This document shows, one piece after another, positions 32,601 to 41,839 of a stretch of DNA of 64,000 bases (within the stretch, counting starts at the first letter, position 1; the number at the start of each line of letters is the position of its first letter). The stretch comes from Undaria pinnatifida (Eukaryota > Sar > Phaeophyceae > Laminariales > Alariaceae). The position numbers and the translations under genes were made by a program. The stretch spans positions 5,215,014 through 5,279,013 of the forward strand of contig JABAKD010000026.1 of the NCBI GenBank assembly GCA_012845835.1, given 5' to 3'. Below the pieces are notes generated by a model. It saw only the letters and a program-made list of their open reading frames with translations. It was not told the origin of the DNA and did no database searches.

Positions 32601-35600
32601 AAATTTCGACTAGATCGGGGACGGCGAGTTAGGGAATGGTCATAGGAATTTAGGGCCTAAATGTCAGCTAAAGATGATGGTGCTTGTGAGCATATTACGG
32701 ATGTCTCGGCGAGATAGGGTCGCGTTCTAAAAATGTTTCCAACTTTTTTTATACTATGCACGAACGCGCTAGGGTCGGTCCTGCTAAATGTCATGTCCAA
32801 ACCCGCAGTGGTTCACGAGATACGACTCCATAATTGAATGTGTGTTTTATGCCTGGCCCAGCTCGTACCAACCAATAACTATTAATACTCGGAGACTTAC
32901 TACAAGTATAGTCAGACCACTCACATGCCTGAAAAACACACCCATGAAACCGGAACCCAAATTTTTAAATGAAACGCAAGGAAGCAACCGCACGAGGTGA
33001 ACGCGAACCCAATCTTCCCGTAATCTTACGGTTTTCGCATGCACGCCTTTCCGAAGATGAAAATGACGAAAGAACCAACTGGAAACAACTTACTTTCCTT
33101 CGACGCGCAGCGTACCAAAGCAAGCTGCAGTCATTGCAACTGGGTCGCGCGAGCTTAGCATTTGCTAACCCTCTGGGTACCCATAAAACACGACCGTTGA
33201 CAGCACAATCAATACGGGCGACCTTATGAACTGCCAAAATTATCCCACACTCGTAGCTCCAAGTCATCAAAACTATCTCCGGAACACGTAGGTAGAGTTG
33301 TTCTGGAAGGTGTATCAATCGTCTGGTGTGATCGCGCAGCAGCACGACTGTTCATAGAGTCGAGCTGCGTGCATATCATACAGTATCGTACAGCCCACAG
33401 CATTGCAATTCGAGAAAAAAAAAAAACTGACAAGTCCATAACCCACGACCCCGCGTTGGTTCGTGGAGTCAATGCTACGTCGTTTATTTGTTGTCGTCAA
33501 TCGTTATCTTTGAACCCCCCATTAGGTTTCGTGAGGACGCGTCAGCTATTCATAGCGTTGTGTTGAGCACGCAACAGAGTTACACTGACACATGACACAC
33601 GCGAAAATATGCCGCAGTGTGGTGGCTTCAGCTTTACGCTTGTATCCAGCCGCCGGATGATAAAAATGGTATAAATAACAATCATCATAAGAAAACATAA
33701 AAATAATAATTATAATAAACAACGTAATACTTAATACGATAGAGCACTCACTTAAAGTACAGCCAATTGCTGTCAGGCTGCCCTCGCTGCTCCTCGATGT
33801 GTCCGAATTGCAAAAAACAGGTCAGCACATCGTTCGACTTCCCAGGAGGCACGCCCCACACCACAACCCACGTCGCCCTCTGCTCGTCAGGCTCCGCATT
33901 CACAGCGCCAGCAACTCTCCCGCCCCCGACCCCGCGCCTCTGCCTCAGCCCTCCCACGCCAATGACATCATCGCGGACGTCATGGATGTCTGCCAAAGAC
34001 CTTGTCGGCATATCGTCATCATCATCGTCACCCATGAGACGGCTGGCGCTATTCGACTCTACGGGCACGAGAGCCACCTCGCCACGATAGCCCATGCTGC
34101 CACCGCCGCCTAACCCACCACCCCTAACGCCCCCTCCAACAGCGCCCGCTTGACCGTAGCCTCTGCTGTGATCGCCGCCCCCTCCGCCCACCCCCACCCC
34201 CCCCGTCGTCGCCTGCGGCATCATGAAACCGTTTGGATGTGTCGGTCCACGGGCGAAGGGTGACGGCTGCGCCGCGGGAGTCTGGCTTTGGCCCCCACCC
34301 GTGCCGCCGGCCCGGAAAGCGTTGAAGCTGGAACCGTCGTAGTAGGCAGGCCGGGAAGGTTGTCCGGGGGGGGGGTCCGAAGAGCGGAAGCTAGCGCGCT
34401 GCTTCGGAAAAAAACAGCCGTCCCAGAGTGTGGAGAGGTGGAGAAGGGTGTCGTGTCACCGCTACGGCCGTGAGGCTATACTATCAATAGCAGTAAGATA
34501 TACCTTAAGTCGCCGACTGCTTGGCTTGAGCTTGAAGCTAATAGCTATTAGTTGGCTAGGTAGTACAGTACAGTTGCTTTACTATACCCCTGGTACGTTA
34601 CAGTTACTTGCGGGCGGTACCTTGCGGAGTTGCTGCGTTTTTGCATCTAGCTGGCGCGTTGCTGGCTCGACCTGTCGTGTAAGGAGAAAAAAACAGCAAC
34701 TTGGCGATAGAGACGCACCAACCATTGTTGTTTTTTTGTTTTATTCGGGTTGCTCAATTTGGGAGCGTAAGAACTCGCCCAAAAACTGCTTCTTGGGAAA
34801 AAATAGGGTTGAAAAATGCCATGGCCTATGTACACAACAAGAATCAGGCGGGAAAAGAAGGTGTATTTCCCCACGATTTGGGGTTAACCCCTTTAGAGCC
34901 CCGAAATCCCCCCCTATACTAACATCAAGTAAAATTGTCCCCCAAAAAGGGCTTCCAATAGTGAATGCGTTAAGGAGCTCGTCACTCGGAAACCATTTCA
35001 GACCAAAAGTGCTACCTCTATATTAGCATGCGTCTTACGCCGCCACCCAAGTAACGAGTATTTAGTAGCGGTCAAGTGCATAGTCAGCCGCCAAAAACAG
35101 CCCCGGCGTTTAAATCATCATGTGCGCTGTGTTTGGGCTAGCGCTACGAACGCCGCGGTATCATAGGCAACCTTTCGTCGAGCATGCCTCACCGGAGTAA
35201 AATCCCTCATCACTTTGGAAGGGTGATTTTTTTTCAACCCTTGAAAAGATCCTGGTCTAATTCCAAGAGTGTCGTCCCCATTACGGGAGTGCGGTGCTAC
35301 AAGGGGTAACGTTCGTGCAACAGCAAAGGCACAAATAAACCATCAGCAGCACGTCACCACGCCTTGCTACGAGTAAACACGTTCAACATCCTCGTAGGAG
35401 ACGATGCTACAAATGCCATACCGTGGTAAGAATGCCATACCCTGCTACCACTGCCATGCCCTGCTACGGGTGAGGGGCCGTGTCTTGCGGCAGACAGATA
35501 TACGCACACGCACGAGTTCATGCTCACCTTGGAGCTTCCGAACAAGTCGCCCTCCACGTATCGCTCCTCTTGGGCCTCGTACCGACCTGGGATTCGTGTG

Positions 35601-37498
35601 TGTCGGGGGGGGGGGGGGGGGGGGGGGGGTTAACAAACAAGCCTGCTGGTGCGGGAGTATCAACTACACTTAGTTGCAGCGCTGTTTTGTTGGTCCTATG
35701 CAGCACAATCTCAACCAACGACGTGCTGCCGTTAAACGACTAAACTGTCAGGTAACGTGTTGGTACAAAATGACAACACACGACGGCCTAACGAAAACTA
35801 CCGTAACCACTCGATGGCGCGCTTCGACGGAAGAGCCTACGTGCGGCGATAAAAACACATGAGAAGTGCGGTCTTGTCATTGCTGTGAGCGTGGAGCATA
35901 AGTAATGTGCGAGTAATTAATGCTGCGCACGTGCAGTACCACTCCTTCCATTGGAGTCCCACATAAAACCACTACCCCCCAACCTCGAATGTATCAGCCA
36001 GCGCTGCTCCGTGCGGCCTATGCCATACATAATCATCAGTTTCATTCCACTTTTTGTCCCCAAGGTCCGAAAGGTATACCTGGTACGAAGTAGACAAACT
36101 CTACTTTCAAAATCAGCCACTCCAACACTATCGCAGTACTATTTTTGAATTAAATTAGATTACGAGTACACCATTTTAGAGCAAGAGAAAACCACAAGTA
36201 GGCGTTTCTACACGGCGTGTAGCATGTAACCCCAAACACGCAACTGGATGCAGGCTATACCAATGCGTCGCGAAACCTACACTGCTGTAAAGTCAAGCTG
36301 CGAAGAGTTCACCTCTTCCTCGGTTGCGTGATTGGTATCCCGGTTGGGAACCGTAGACCGCATCTCCGCCCCTGCAAAAACCGAACGTGGACAGAAGCTC
36401 GTAAATTGAGCTCGGCACTTGGCACGGTGTGCTCGGCACTCGGCACTGGGCACGGTCTCGTGACATGACGCGTTTGATGTTATGTCGCCCTGTGTTCCAG
36501 GCGCGGTGAGTCTCCATCTCGTTCGGTCAAAAGTACGAACGGGCCCGTATAATACCGGTACTCGTGTAGCAGTCAGTGCAGGAGAGCAGGACAGTCACGT
36601 AATCGAAAGAAACAGGAATGCGGAATCATCAAGCGGGATTATCTAATCTTTAGAAAGAGGGAAAAGGGTGAGTTCTACGCTAACTTCGGTATATTGGTTC
36701 CTGGATTTTTTGCATTCCTGTAAATATCAGCCTGCCTTTCGTATTGCCCTCTTTCCTGTACTGCTGTACTGCTGTACTTGTCCAAGGTTTGTCCAAAGTT
36801 CCACTGGATGCTGGGTGTACCAAAGGGTTACGTACGTATGCAAGCTTTTCGCTTTTTTCCTCTGCAGCTCTGCCGAGCACGAGATTCATCACAACAGGAC
36901 TCGGACGTGAGGGGCCGCCCCATAGACTATACCAGGTACACTATATGGTGGATCTGAAGAGAGCGAACATCGATGAACCGAGCGAGTTACTTGTGATCTA
37001 TATGGCCAGTACACCGGTGTCTACGGTCTGGTCCTGTACTGAAAGAGGCAGCAGACCGAGCGCTCCGTACATGTCAGTCATGTAGAAGGAGCAACAGGTA
37101 ACCTGTTCAGGTCAACAGCCAACAAACAGTCAACGGGGGGATATAACATTCTGCGGTCCAATGGTCCAATGATAGCCTACAACATCATGGCATACGACGA
37201 AAGGAGAGCTTCCCATGCGCGAATGCGCAAACTAACCGTACGAGCAGCTACTTCTTACAACCACCACTTTGATAGCTCAGCTCTACATCGGCTCAATGAC
37301 CACCATGGCCACTACTGCTGTGAGAGTCGTACGAGACACCGTTTGTTGTATAAAAGTCACCGAACGGCAGTTCACAGCAATCCCTCAAGACCATAGGCCG
37401 TACAAGTAATAATCTCAGCCGAGAGGATCAGCACCAGCACCACGCATAAACCACGCCCAGACAGCTTACCCGGATATTCCGTTAGCCTTCTCAAACAT
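29494..37498 (-). CDS. NUP35: Nup35/Nup53-type nucleoporin, seven exons, complete
   Basis: Nup35/Nup53 is a linker nucleoporin of the inner ring of the nuclear pore. It binds other scaffold Nups and curves the pore membrane. Exons in order: 37498-37470, 36371-36313, 35586-35528, 34398-33752, 31416-31314, 30402-30278, 29602-29494. They sum to 1131 nt, exactly 377 codons with TGA, and every junction phase matches. Residues 1-225 are glycine/serine/proline-rich with few aromatic FG-like sites and a poly-Asp stretch. Residues about 226-299 are the MPPN RRM-like domain: WVVVWGVPPGKSNDVL, then GHIEEQ, NWLYFKYATRLQAEKAL, and TVMLAVQRVAD. The C-terminus QGVCRKIMGFFGFY is a short basic-amphipathic tail typical of Nup53 membrane anchors. 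The protein is 376 aa against about 325 in animals. It is transcribed head-to-head with the TIPIN-like gene. Exon 1 (MFEKANGIS) is short and inferred from phase and splice sites. Confidence 0.88.
29625..29935 (-). repeat. Degenerate array of about 40 bp units next to the exon 7 acceptor
   Basis: Plus-strand units read GATAAGGGGCGAACAAAAAG then GTACCTGGTATA. On the gene strand they supply ACCTTTTTGTTCGCCCC. The true acceptor tract TACCTTTTTGTTTGCGCG is a diverged unit of the same array. Confidence 0.8.
30078..30240 (+). repeat. Dispersed repeat family F, copy 2
   Basis: Matches 6795-6972 block by block (GCCGGTATGTGC, CAACCGGCACTACTCCGCAT, AGCGGGCAACTGGC). It lies in nucleoporin intron 6. Confidence 0.7.
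30278..30402 (-). CDS. NUP35: Nup35/53 exon 6
   Basis: Between TGGCACAG and GAGCAG|GTGAGT, 125 nt, phase 0 start and two bases carried over. Reads VWQALREGRIPPLGAEQP, then a basic stretch ending SISNGQRSS. No known motif; support comes from strong splice sites and perfect phase. Confidence 0.75.
31314..31416 (-). CDS. NUP35: Nup35/53 exon 5 (MPPN domain, second half)
   Basis: Acceptor GATCAAG and donor GACGAG|GTACGT. Completes Lys265, then YATRLQAEKALAAGHGSRLT and ETVMLAVQRVADDE, matching the last helix and strand of the RRM-like fold. Confidence 0.9.
31491..31530 (-). pseudogene. Decayed copy of the exon 5 acceptor edge
   Basis: CTGCAGTCTTGTCGCGTACG followed by TT matches the exon 5 start (CTGCAGTCTTGTTGCGTACC, TT, on the plus strand) at 20 of 22 positions. 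It lies about 100 bp upstream in the same intron. Confidence 0.65.
31530..33751. other. Nucleoporin intron 4, no other gene
   Basis: Internal weak duplication: 31018-31115 (in the preceding intron) resembles 32047-32125. Open frames at 32965-33345 on both strands overlap each other and carry no motif. Confidence 0.5.
33752..34398 (-). CDS. NUP35: Nup35/53 exon 4 (low-complexity region and MPPN first half)
   Basis: Acceptor TTTTTTCCGAAGCAG, donor TACTTTAA|GTGAGT, 215 codons plus two bases. Starts RASFRSSDPPPGQPSRPAYY, goes through Gly-rich text and six consecutive Asp residues, and ends TWVVVWGVPPGKSNDVLTCF then LQFGHIEEQ and NWLYF. The tryptophan-led first strand and NW before the next strand are family hallmarks. 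Confidence 0.92.
34888..34969. mobile_element. piggyBac-like MITE, 82 bp, TTAA flanks
   Basis: TTAA at 34884-34887 and 34970-34973. The left end is CCCCTTTAGAGCCCC; the interior CAAGTAAAATTGTCCCCCAA is shared (inverted) with 16693-16779 and directly with 57901-57987. Located in nucleoporin intron 3. Confidence 0.8.
35528..35586 (-). CDS. NUP35: Nup35/53 exon 3
   Basis: 59 nt between ATCCCAG and TCCAAG|GTGAGC. Completes Gly30 and reads RYEAQEERYVEGDLFGSSK. A G run of about 24 at 35606-35629 (C on the gene strand) precedes the acceptor. Confidence 0.8.
36313..36371 (-). CDS. NUP35: Nup35/53 exon 2
   Basis: 59 nt between GGTTTTTGCAG and GAAGAG|GTGAAC. Completes Gly10 and reads GGDAVYGSQPGYQSRNRGR with one base carried to exon 3. 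Its length equals exon 3, but the sequences are unrelated. Confidence 0.75.
37470..37498 (-). CDS. NUP35: Nup35/53 exon 1 with start codon
   Basis: ATG at 37498-37496, reads MFEKANGIS plus two bases, donor CCGG|GTAAGC. Chosen because it is the only nearby ATG exon whose phase joins exon 2 and because the whole reading frame then totals 377 codons. No homology support is possible at this length. Confidence 0.6.
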
Positions 37499-37795
37499 TC
37501 TTGATATCTGAGTGCCACCGATCCACCGCTGGTTCACCTGTCCCGAGCTGGAGGGGTAATGTGTGGGGTGTGGGTGTGGTCTATCGTTCGCCAAACGTTT
37601 AGGGGTTTCAATATCCTGGGAAGCTTTTGATTCAGCAATTCACACTCTAAATTTCAATTTTTGAAAATTTTCCTGCTGGGAGGTGATGATCGTGATCTCG
37701 CTGCACAAGCCTACCGAGCACCACGCAAGACCCAAGCTAGCACGTACCAGCAGTGCGCTCCTGAGAGAAGCGTGGTGGAAGAAGCGACATTTTCG
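37499..37795. promoter_or_regulatory. Head-to-head promoter region between nucleoporin and TIPIN-like gene
   Basis: 297 bp separate the two opposed start codons. The region contains CGCCAAACG (TTTGGCG on the other strand), which resembles an E2F-type core and would suit a replication gene, and a palindromic AATTTTTGAAAATTTT patch. No TATA box is convincing. Regulatory roles are inferred from position only. Confidence 0.55.
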
Positions 37796-38086
37796 ATGTC
37801 AGATTCGGAGGGTGAGCGTCGGCCTCGGCCTATCGGTGCAAGAGATGAAAACGAGGAGGATAGCGACGATGACCGGCGTGGTCCTCAGCCTGAGAGCAAC
37901 GCAGCGGCAGACGGAGCAGCAGCAGACACAGCAGCGGCACAGGTCGCGCCTGAGGAGGCAAGCAAGAAGCCCGCGTCCACGAGGAGACCCGCTTTCTCTG
38001 AGAACGATTTGGTCAAGGAGAAGGGCTTGCTCCAGATCTACAAGCAATTTCCTCAAAAGTGCCAGTACAAAGGGAAGGGACGAGAG
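37796..38086 (+). CDS. TIPIN: TIPIN-like exon 1
   Basis: From ATG (MSDSEGERRPRPIGARDENE) to KGKGRE at the donor GAG|GTGAGC. Contains the N-terminal half of the Swi3 domain. The frame is open for 45 codons upstream of this ATG, but an earlier Met is not supported by any family feature. Confidence 0.85.
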
Positions 38087-41000
38087 GTGAGCCAAAATTC
38101 AAATTTCCCAGCAAACAAGTTGGCCAAGCAAGGCAACAGCAGTAACAGCCATCATCCCGTAGAGTAACGAAGGCTAGCAGACGGCACCACCGGGTCTCGT
38201 AGCAGCAGAGGCCTCCTTTCATTCATACGATTGGGGTTTGAGTTCACAGTTGACACCTTTGGCATACAGGGCACAATATGCATATCTCAACTTCTGCTCA
38301 TCTCGGCATCCTTTCGCGCACAAGCGGTTCCTGTGCCCCTCCCTAAACGATGAAGTGGGTGCTACCATGGGTATGTACGGTGACGTCTGTACGGTGTACC
38401 TGTGGTACCGTTTTTGTGTTGTCATACCCTGTACGCGCGGATGTAATGTTTGTCTTTACCAAGCAAATTGTAATTGGTCAGACCCCAGCAGCAGCAGCGA
38501 TGGTGCGAGCTCTTGAGTTTTTAACCCGAACGACCTTCTGGACAAGCCGTGTCTTCCCTTCCACCCCCCCCTGTACGTGCCTTCATAGTTTTCGCGCATA
38601 AGGTTCAGCATTCCCACTTTTTTACCATTTCATGCTCGTCGATTTTCATGGTTTACGCTCGTCGGCTTTCAAGGAATTTTGCTTTATTTATGAGCAGTAG
38701 ACCACTGAGCGGGTTTCTCGTGTACCTGGTAAGTGGTAACAGCTCTTATGCGCTACGATACATGACACTACTTGTACGACGCGCTCACCCCATGATGGTC
38801 TAGAGTCTTGCAGTGATACGCATCATTGTGTTTTTTCAACAATTTCACCCCACCCAGTGACGTCACTAGGGGGCATTTCGACCGGTATTATGTCGTATAG
38901 TGTTGGAGTTGGTTGGTTCCATCCGCGGTGAACAACACAAAAACGTAAGACGTCCGAGTGTAAGTGTTATAAGGCTTAGTTTGGGTAAGCTATTGGTTAA
39001 CCTGTGCAAGTGGTCAAACGGACTAATACCCTACTAATTTCCTTAACAAATGGCGTCGTCGACAGACCATGGGTTTTTGGGTCGTGGGTTCGATCCCCAC
39101 ATCCACCATAATAAACTTTTTCAGATTTCCCCATGGCGAACTTGAAAAATACTCTCCCTGGTATCCCAGGGAATGAAGCGGCTTGGATATTGACAGAGGT
39201 CCGCCGTATATTCGGCCGACCTGCTATCCCGCCGTTTCAGGGGGGGAGAGTGTTATAAGGCTTAGTTTGGGTAAGCTATTGGTTAACCTTTTGCAAGTGG
39301 TCAAACGGACTAATACCCCACTAATACCTTAACATAAGGGTATTGAGCGGTCCTGCCGACGACGCCATACTGTAAGGGTATTGGGCGAGTGTAGTGGTAC
39401 TCCGAGTGGGGGATGCGTGGTTGGTCGGTGTTGGGAAGCGTGCTCCTCAATAGAGTGTCCCCTGCAGGTCTACCAATCGAGTAGGTCCTCGGAGAGTACT
39501 CACTTTCTTAGCCTTTGCAGAGACGTAGCTTTATTAGATTCCACCAGAGCCCTGGATGACTTCTGAGAACGCAGGCACGCGCCTCCGTTCTATTTCCTGA
39601 CTATGCCGAATGAGAAACGCCAACCTCATTCTACGAAACCCGGCCACATTATTTCAACCCAGATAATTGCAGGCCTTTCGAGGCCGTATCTTAACACGAG
39701 TCCAGAGGACCAAACTTCGCATGTATTTTTATCGCCATATCTGGGTCCCAAACGGGTGAACGACAATATCAAGGGAGAGGCGGTCACCCGCGCATAATAT
39801 ATTAGCCCTACTTATCGTGATTCTCAGTTATGTCGGGCGCTTGAACGAAACATCGACAGGAAGAAAACCTTAAACTTTTGCGAGGTCTGATGGTAGCAGT
39901 ACGTAATGCTGTGTCCGATAACTTTGTGTTTGCTACCGTTTCCCCCTTTGAAGTCATCGAAGCGTTCCCCCCTCGTAAGCCCTCGTAGGGGTTCAAGGCC
40001 AACAAAATATCGAGATGGGCGTTCCCCACACGTGATCCTTCCCCGTATCATACCGTAACTCTTAACCCTATCATATCGTAATCCTTAGCCCGTACCATAT
40101 CGTAATTTTTCGTATCGTAATCCTTAACCCTTGTGCTATCCGTAATCCTCAACCCTTGTCATATCGTAATTTGTAACCCTATAATATTGTAATTATCAAC
40201 ACCTATCACATCGTAATCCTTAATCCTTGGCATATCGTTCTTATTATTCCTGTCGGCGCTTAAACCAAACCACGACGCAGCGGGAATTCCTGCGGGGTCT
40301 GATGGTGGCTTACAAGGAGTGGGGCTACCAGCTCTACCCGGGGATCGCCTTCGAAGACCTCGCCAGCCGAACGGAAAAGCTCGGCGGTAGGGAGCGGACC
40401 CGCGACTTCATGCACGAGCTCCGCGACACGGAGAGAGACCGCTACGTCGAGGCTAAATACGGTGCCTCCGCCGTCGACACTATCCACGCCCAGGATGCCG
40501 CTAAACTAGCCGCTAAGGAAGCAGCTGCCGCCGAAAAACGAGCGAAAGAGGAAAAAGAGAATACCCGTTACATGGAGGTCGACGAGGAGGGTGCGGATGG
40601 GGTTGAGGGGGCTGGAGGTGAGAGCCAGACCACCGGGGGTGATGGTGGTGGTGGTGGTGGGGTGTCGGAGGAAGTGCGGGAGCGTATGGAGGTTAACCGC
40701 AGACGAGCGCTGGAGAGGCTTCGCTTGAAGAAGGAAGAGGCAACAGCTGCGGCGGGGGTGGGGGGGGTGGTTTCGCCGGCGGCAACGGCGGGAGGTGCAA
40801 AAGAAAACGATGATCCACAGGAGATGGACGTGATGGATGAAGAGAGCGGGTGGGCGCGGGGGGGGGGCGACGATGACTTTGAAGACGACGAAGCTGCCCT
40901 TGCTGAGATGGAAGAGGAAGAGGTGGCCAAGAGAGCAACCTCGGTTAACGCCGCTCCATCGTCTGCCGCTGTAACTCCCGCCCTTGCTGGTGTCGCTGCT

Positions 41001-41837
41001 GCGCCGACCCCTGCTGATGCGGACGCTGCCGTGGAAGGAGAGATTGCCGCTCAGCAAAGCCAAGATAGTGCAAGCCCAGTGGTCGATACGTTGGTGGAGT
41101 CGACGGAGCTGGAAGAAGACGCGGAGATGGGAGAAGCCGAAGCCGAAACCGGAGCCTCCCAAATTACCGCGCGGGGGGTAGCGCCGACGGTTCCTCTTAC
41201 TGCTAACGCGAAGGTGGGGCTAGCGCCATTGCCCCTTGGTGCTGACGCCTCCGCGGGGGAAGTTCCACCATCAGTGGTGGCAGCGGCGGCGTTAGATGCG
41301 AACCAAACCAGCGGGGGTAATGCTATGATCGATGCCGCGGGGTTGACCAACGATGATATTGTCGCGAGCGAAAAGTCGTCCCCCAATTCGGGCGCACCAC
41401 CGCATGCCGGTTTAACCGAGCGGGAAGAGGCTGTTGCGGACAAACCAGAGGACTCAACATCACCATCTTCTAGAGCTGGGAAGGATAATCAAGAGGGCTC
41501 GACATCACCAGCTTCTGAAGCTAGCAAGAGAGGGAGCTCAACACCATCATCTTCTGAACCTGGCACAGCTTCTGAACCTAGTACGGAAAAGGACAACGCG
41601 GCTGCACTTGGCGCGCAAAAACCAACCGCAAGGGCAACGACGACGGGTGGGCGGATTGTTGGTAGTGGCGTTGAGGAAACAGTTTTTAGCAGTCCCGGGA
41701 AATTGAGGGCGGCGGGTGGCGGTGGCATGCCGCTGTCTCCGCTAGGAAGCATGTTCGCCGGTACTGACGTCCCTGCTGAGGGAGGAACCGCGGTGGTAGC
41801 AAAGGAGTCTCTTGCAGGGCTGTTCTCGAACGAATAA
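37796..41837 (+). CDS. TIPIN: TIPIN/Swi3/Csm3-type replication fork protection subunit, two exons
   Basis: This family forms the fork protection complex with Timeless/Tof1/Swi1. It stabilises stalled forks and supports checkpoint signalling. Exons 37796-38086 (97 codons) and 40281-41837 (518 codons plus TAA) join in phase 0 (GAGAG|GTGAGC, ACGCAG|CGG), giving 615 aa. The Swi3 domain spans about residues 64-150: RRPAFSENDLVKEKGLLQIY, QYKGKGRE, then REFLRGLMVAYKEWGYQLYP, AFEDLASRTEKLGG and RDFMHELRD. It is split exactly at the intron. The rest is an acidic, Ala/Gly-rich, probably disordered tail. The tail has runs such as DDDFEDDEAALAEMEEEEVA and three Ser/Pro repeats (STSPSSRAG, STSPASEAS, SSTPSSSEPG) at 41455-41575. 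Length is about double the animal protein (about 300 aa). The start is the first in-frame Met after an acceptable leader and begins MSDSEGE. The 2.2-kb intron holds a TRIM element. Confidence 0.88.
38531..38622 (-). mobile_element. Truncated SINE fragment
   Basis: CTTCTGGACAAGCCGTG, CGCGCATA(A)GGTTCAGCA and TCCCACT match the tail-proximal body of the SINE family. The tRNA-like head is missing. Confidence 0.6.
38965..39334 (+). mobile_element. TRIM-like small LTR element, complete, with 84-bp LTRs
   Basis: 5' LTR 38965-39048 and 3' LTR 39251-39334, each TGTTATAAGG...CCTTAACA, 84 bp, differing at only a few positions. They are flanked by a 4-bp direct duplication TAAG (38961-38964, 39335-39338). 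Two bases after the 5' LTR comes TGGCGTCGTCGACAGACC, a candidate primer-binding site starting with TGG. Directly before the 3' LTR is the purine tract AGGGGGGGAGAG. There is no coding capacity (total 370 bp), so it would need proteins from another LTR element. Other copies: 49053-49453, 63345-63730, and a broken one at 58687-58902. It lies in the TIPIN-like intron. Confidence 0.85.
39050..39108 (+). other. tRNA-like segment inside the TRIM element
   Basis: TGGCGTCGTCGACAG resembles a tRNA D-arm/A-box. GGGTTTTTGGG sits where an anticodon loop would be. GTGGG-TTCGATC-CCCAC forms a perfect T-stem with a canonical seven-base T-loop (B-box), and ATCCACCA gives an acceptor 3' strand with CCA. The 5' acceptor strand is absent, so this is not a functional tRNA gene. 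Conserved in the copies at 49138-49224 and 63433-63493. Confidence 0.75.
39833..39903 (+). pseudogene. Decayed copy of the TIPIN-like exon 2 acceptor edge
   Basis: TCGGGCGCTTGAACGAAACA, TCGACAGGAA and TTGCGAGGTCTGATGGTAGC parallel TCGGCGCTTAAACCAAACCA, ACGACGCAGCGG and CTGCGGGGTCTGATGGTGGC at 40253-40310. A 9-10 bp insertion separates the blocks and the frame is lost. Confidence 0.75.
40050..40245. repeat. Degenerate 22-30 bp array CATATCGTAATCCTTAACCC
   Basis: About eight units directly upstream of the exon 2 acceptor of the TIPIN-like gene. Unit variants include CTATCATATCGTAATCCTTA and CTTGTCATATCGTAATTTGT. Confidence 0.85.
40281..41837 (+). CDS. TIPIN: TIPIN-like exon 2
   Basis: Acceptor CACGACGCAG. 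518 codons and TAA. Starts REFLRGLMVAYKEWGYQLYP, completing the Swi3 domain, then a long acidic and Ala/Gly/Ser-rich tail ending LAGLFSNE. Confidence 0.88.
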   Translation, partial: REFLRGLMVAYKEWGYQLYPGIAFEDLASRTEKLGGRERTRDFMHELRDTERDRYVEAKYGASAVDTIHAQDAAKLAAKEAAAAEKRAKEEKENTRYMEVDEEGADGVEGAGGESQTTGGDGGGGGGVSEEVRERMEVNRRRALERLRLKKEEATAAAGVGGVVSPAATAGGAKENDDPQEMDVMDEESGWARGGGDDDFEDDEAALAEMEEEEVAKRATSVNAAPSSAAVTPALAGVAAAPTPADADAAVEGEIAAQQSQDSASPVVDTLVESTELEEDAEMGEAEAETGASQITARGVAPTVPLTANAKVGLAPLPLGADASAGEVPPSVVAAAALDANQTSGGNAMIDAAGLTNDDIVASEKSSPNSGAPPHAGLTEREEAVADKPEDSTSPSSRAGKDNQEGSTSPASEASKRGSSTPSSSEPGTASEPSTEKDNAAALGAQKPTARATTTGGRIVGSGVEETVFSSPGKLRAAGGGGMPLSPLGSMFAGTDVPAEGGTAVVAKESLAGLFSNE

Positions 41838-41839
41838 CT

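Noticed and set aside
32965-33345. Frames on both strands within nucleoporin intron 4
   Set aside because: They overlap each other, have no motif, and the intron is bounded by well-supported exons.
39050-39108. A tRNA gene
   Set aside because: It lacks the 5' acceptor strand and a proper anticodon arm, and lies in a repeated LTR element. Called tRNA-like only.
40506-41162. 218-residue minus-strand frame inside TIPIN exon 2
   Set aside because: Antisense shadow of the acidic GA-rich coding exon; the plus frame carries the Swi3 domain and joins exon 1 in phase.
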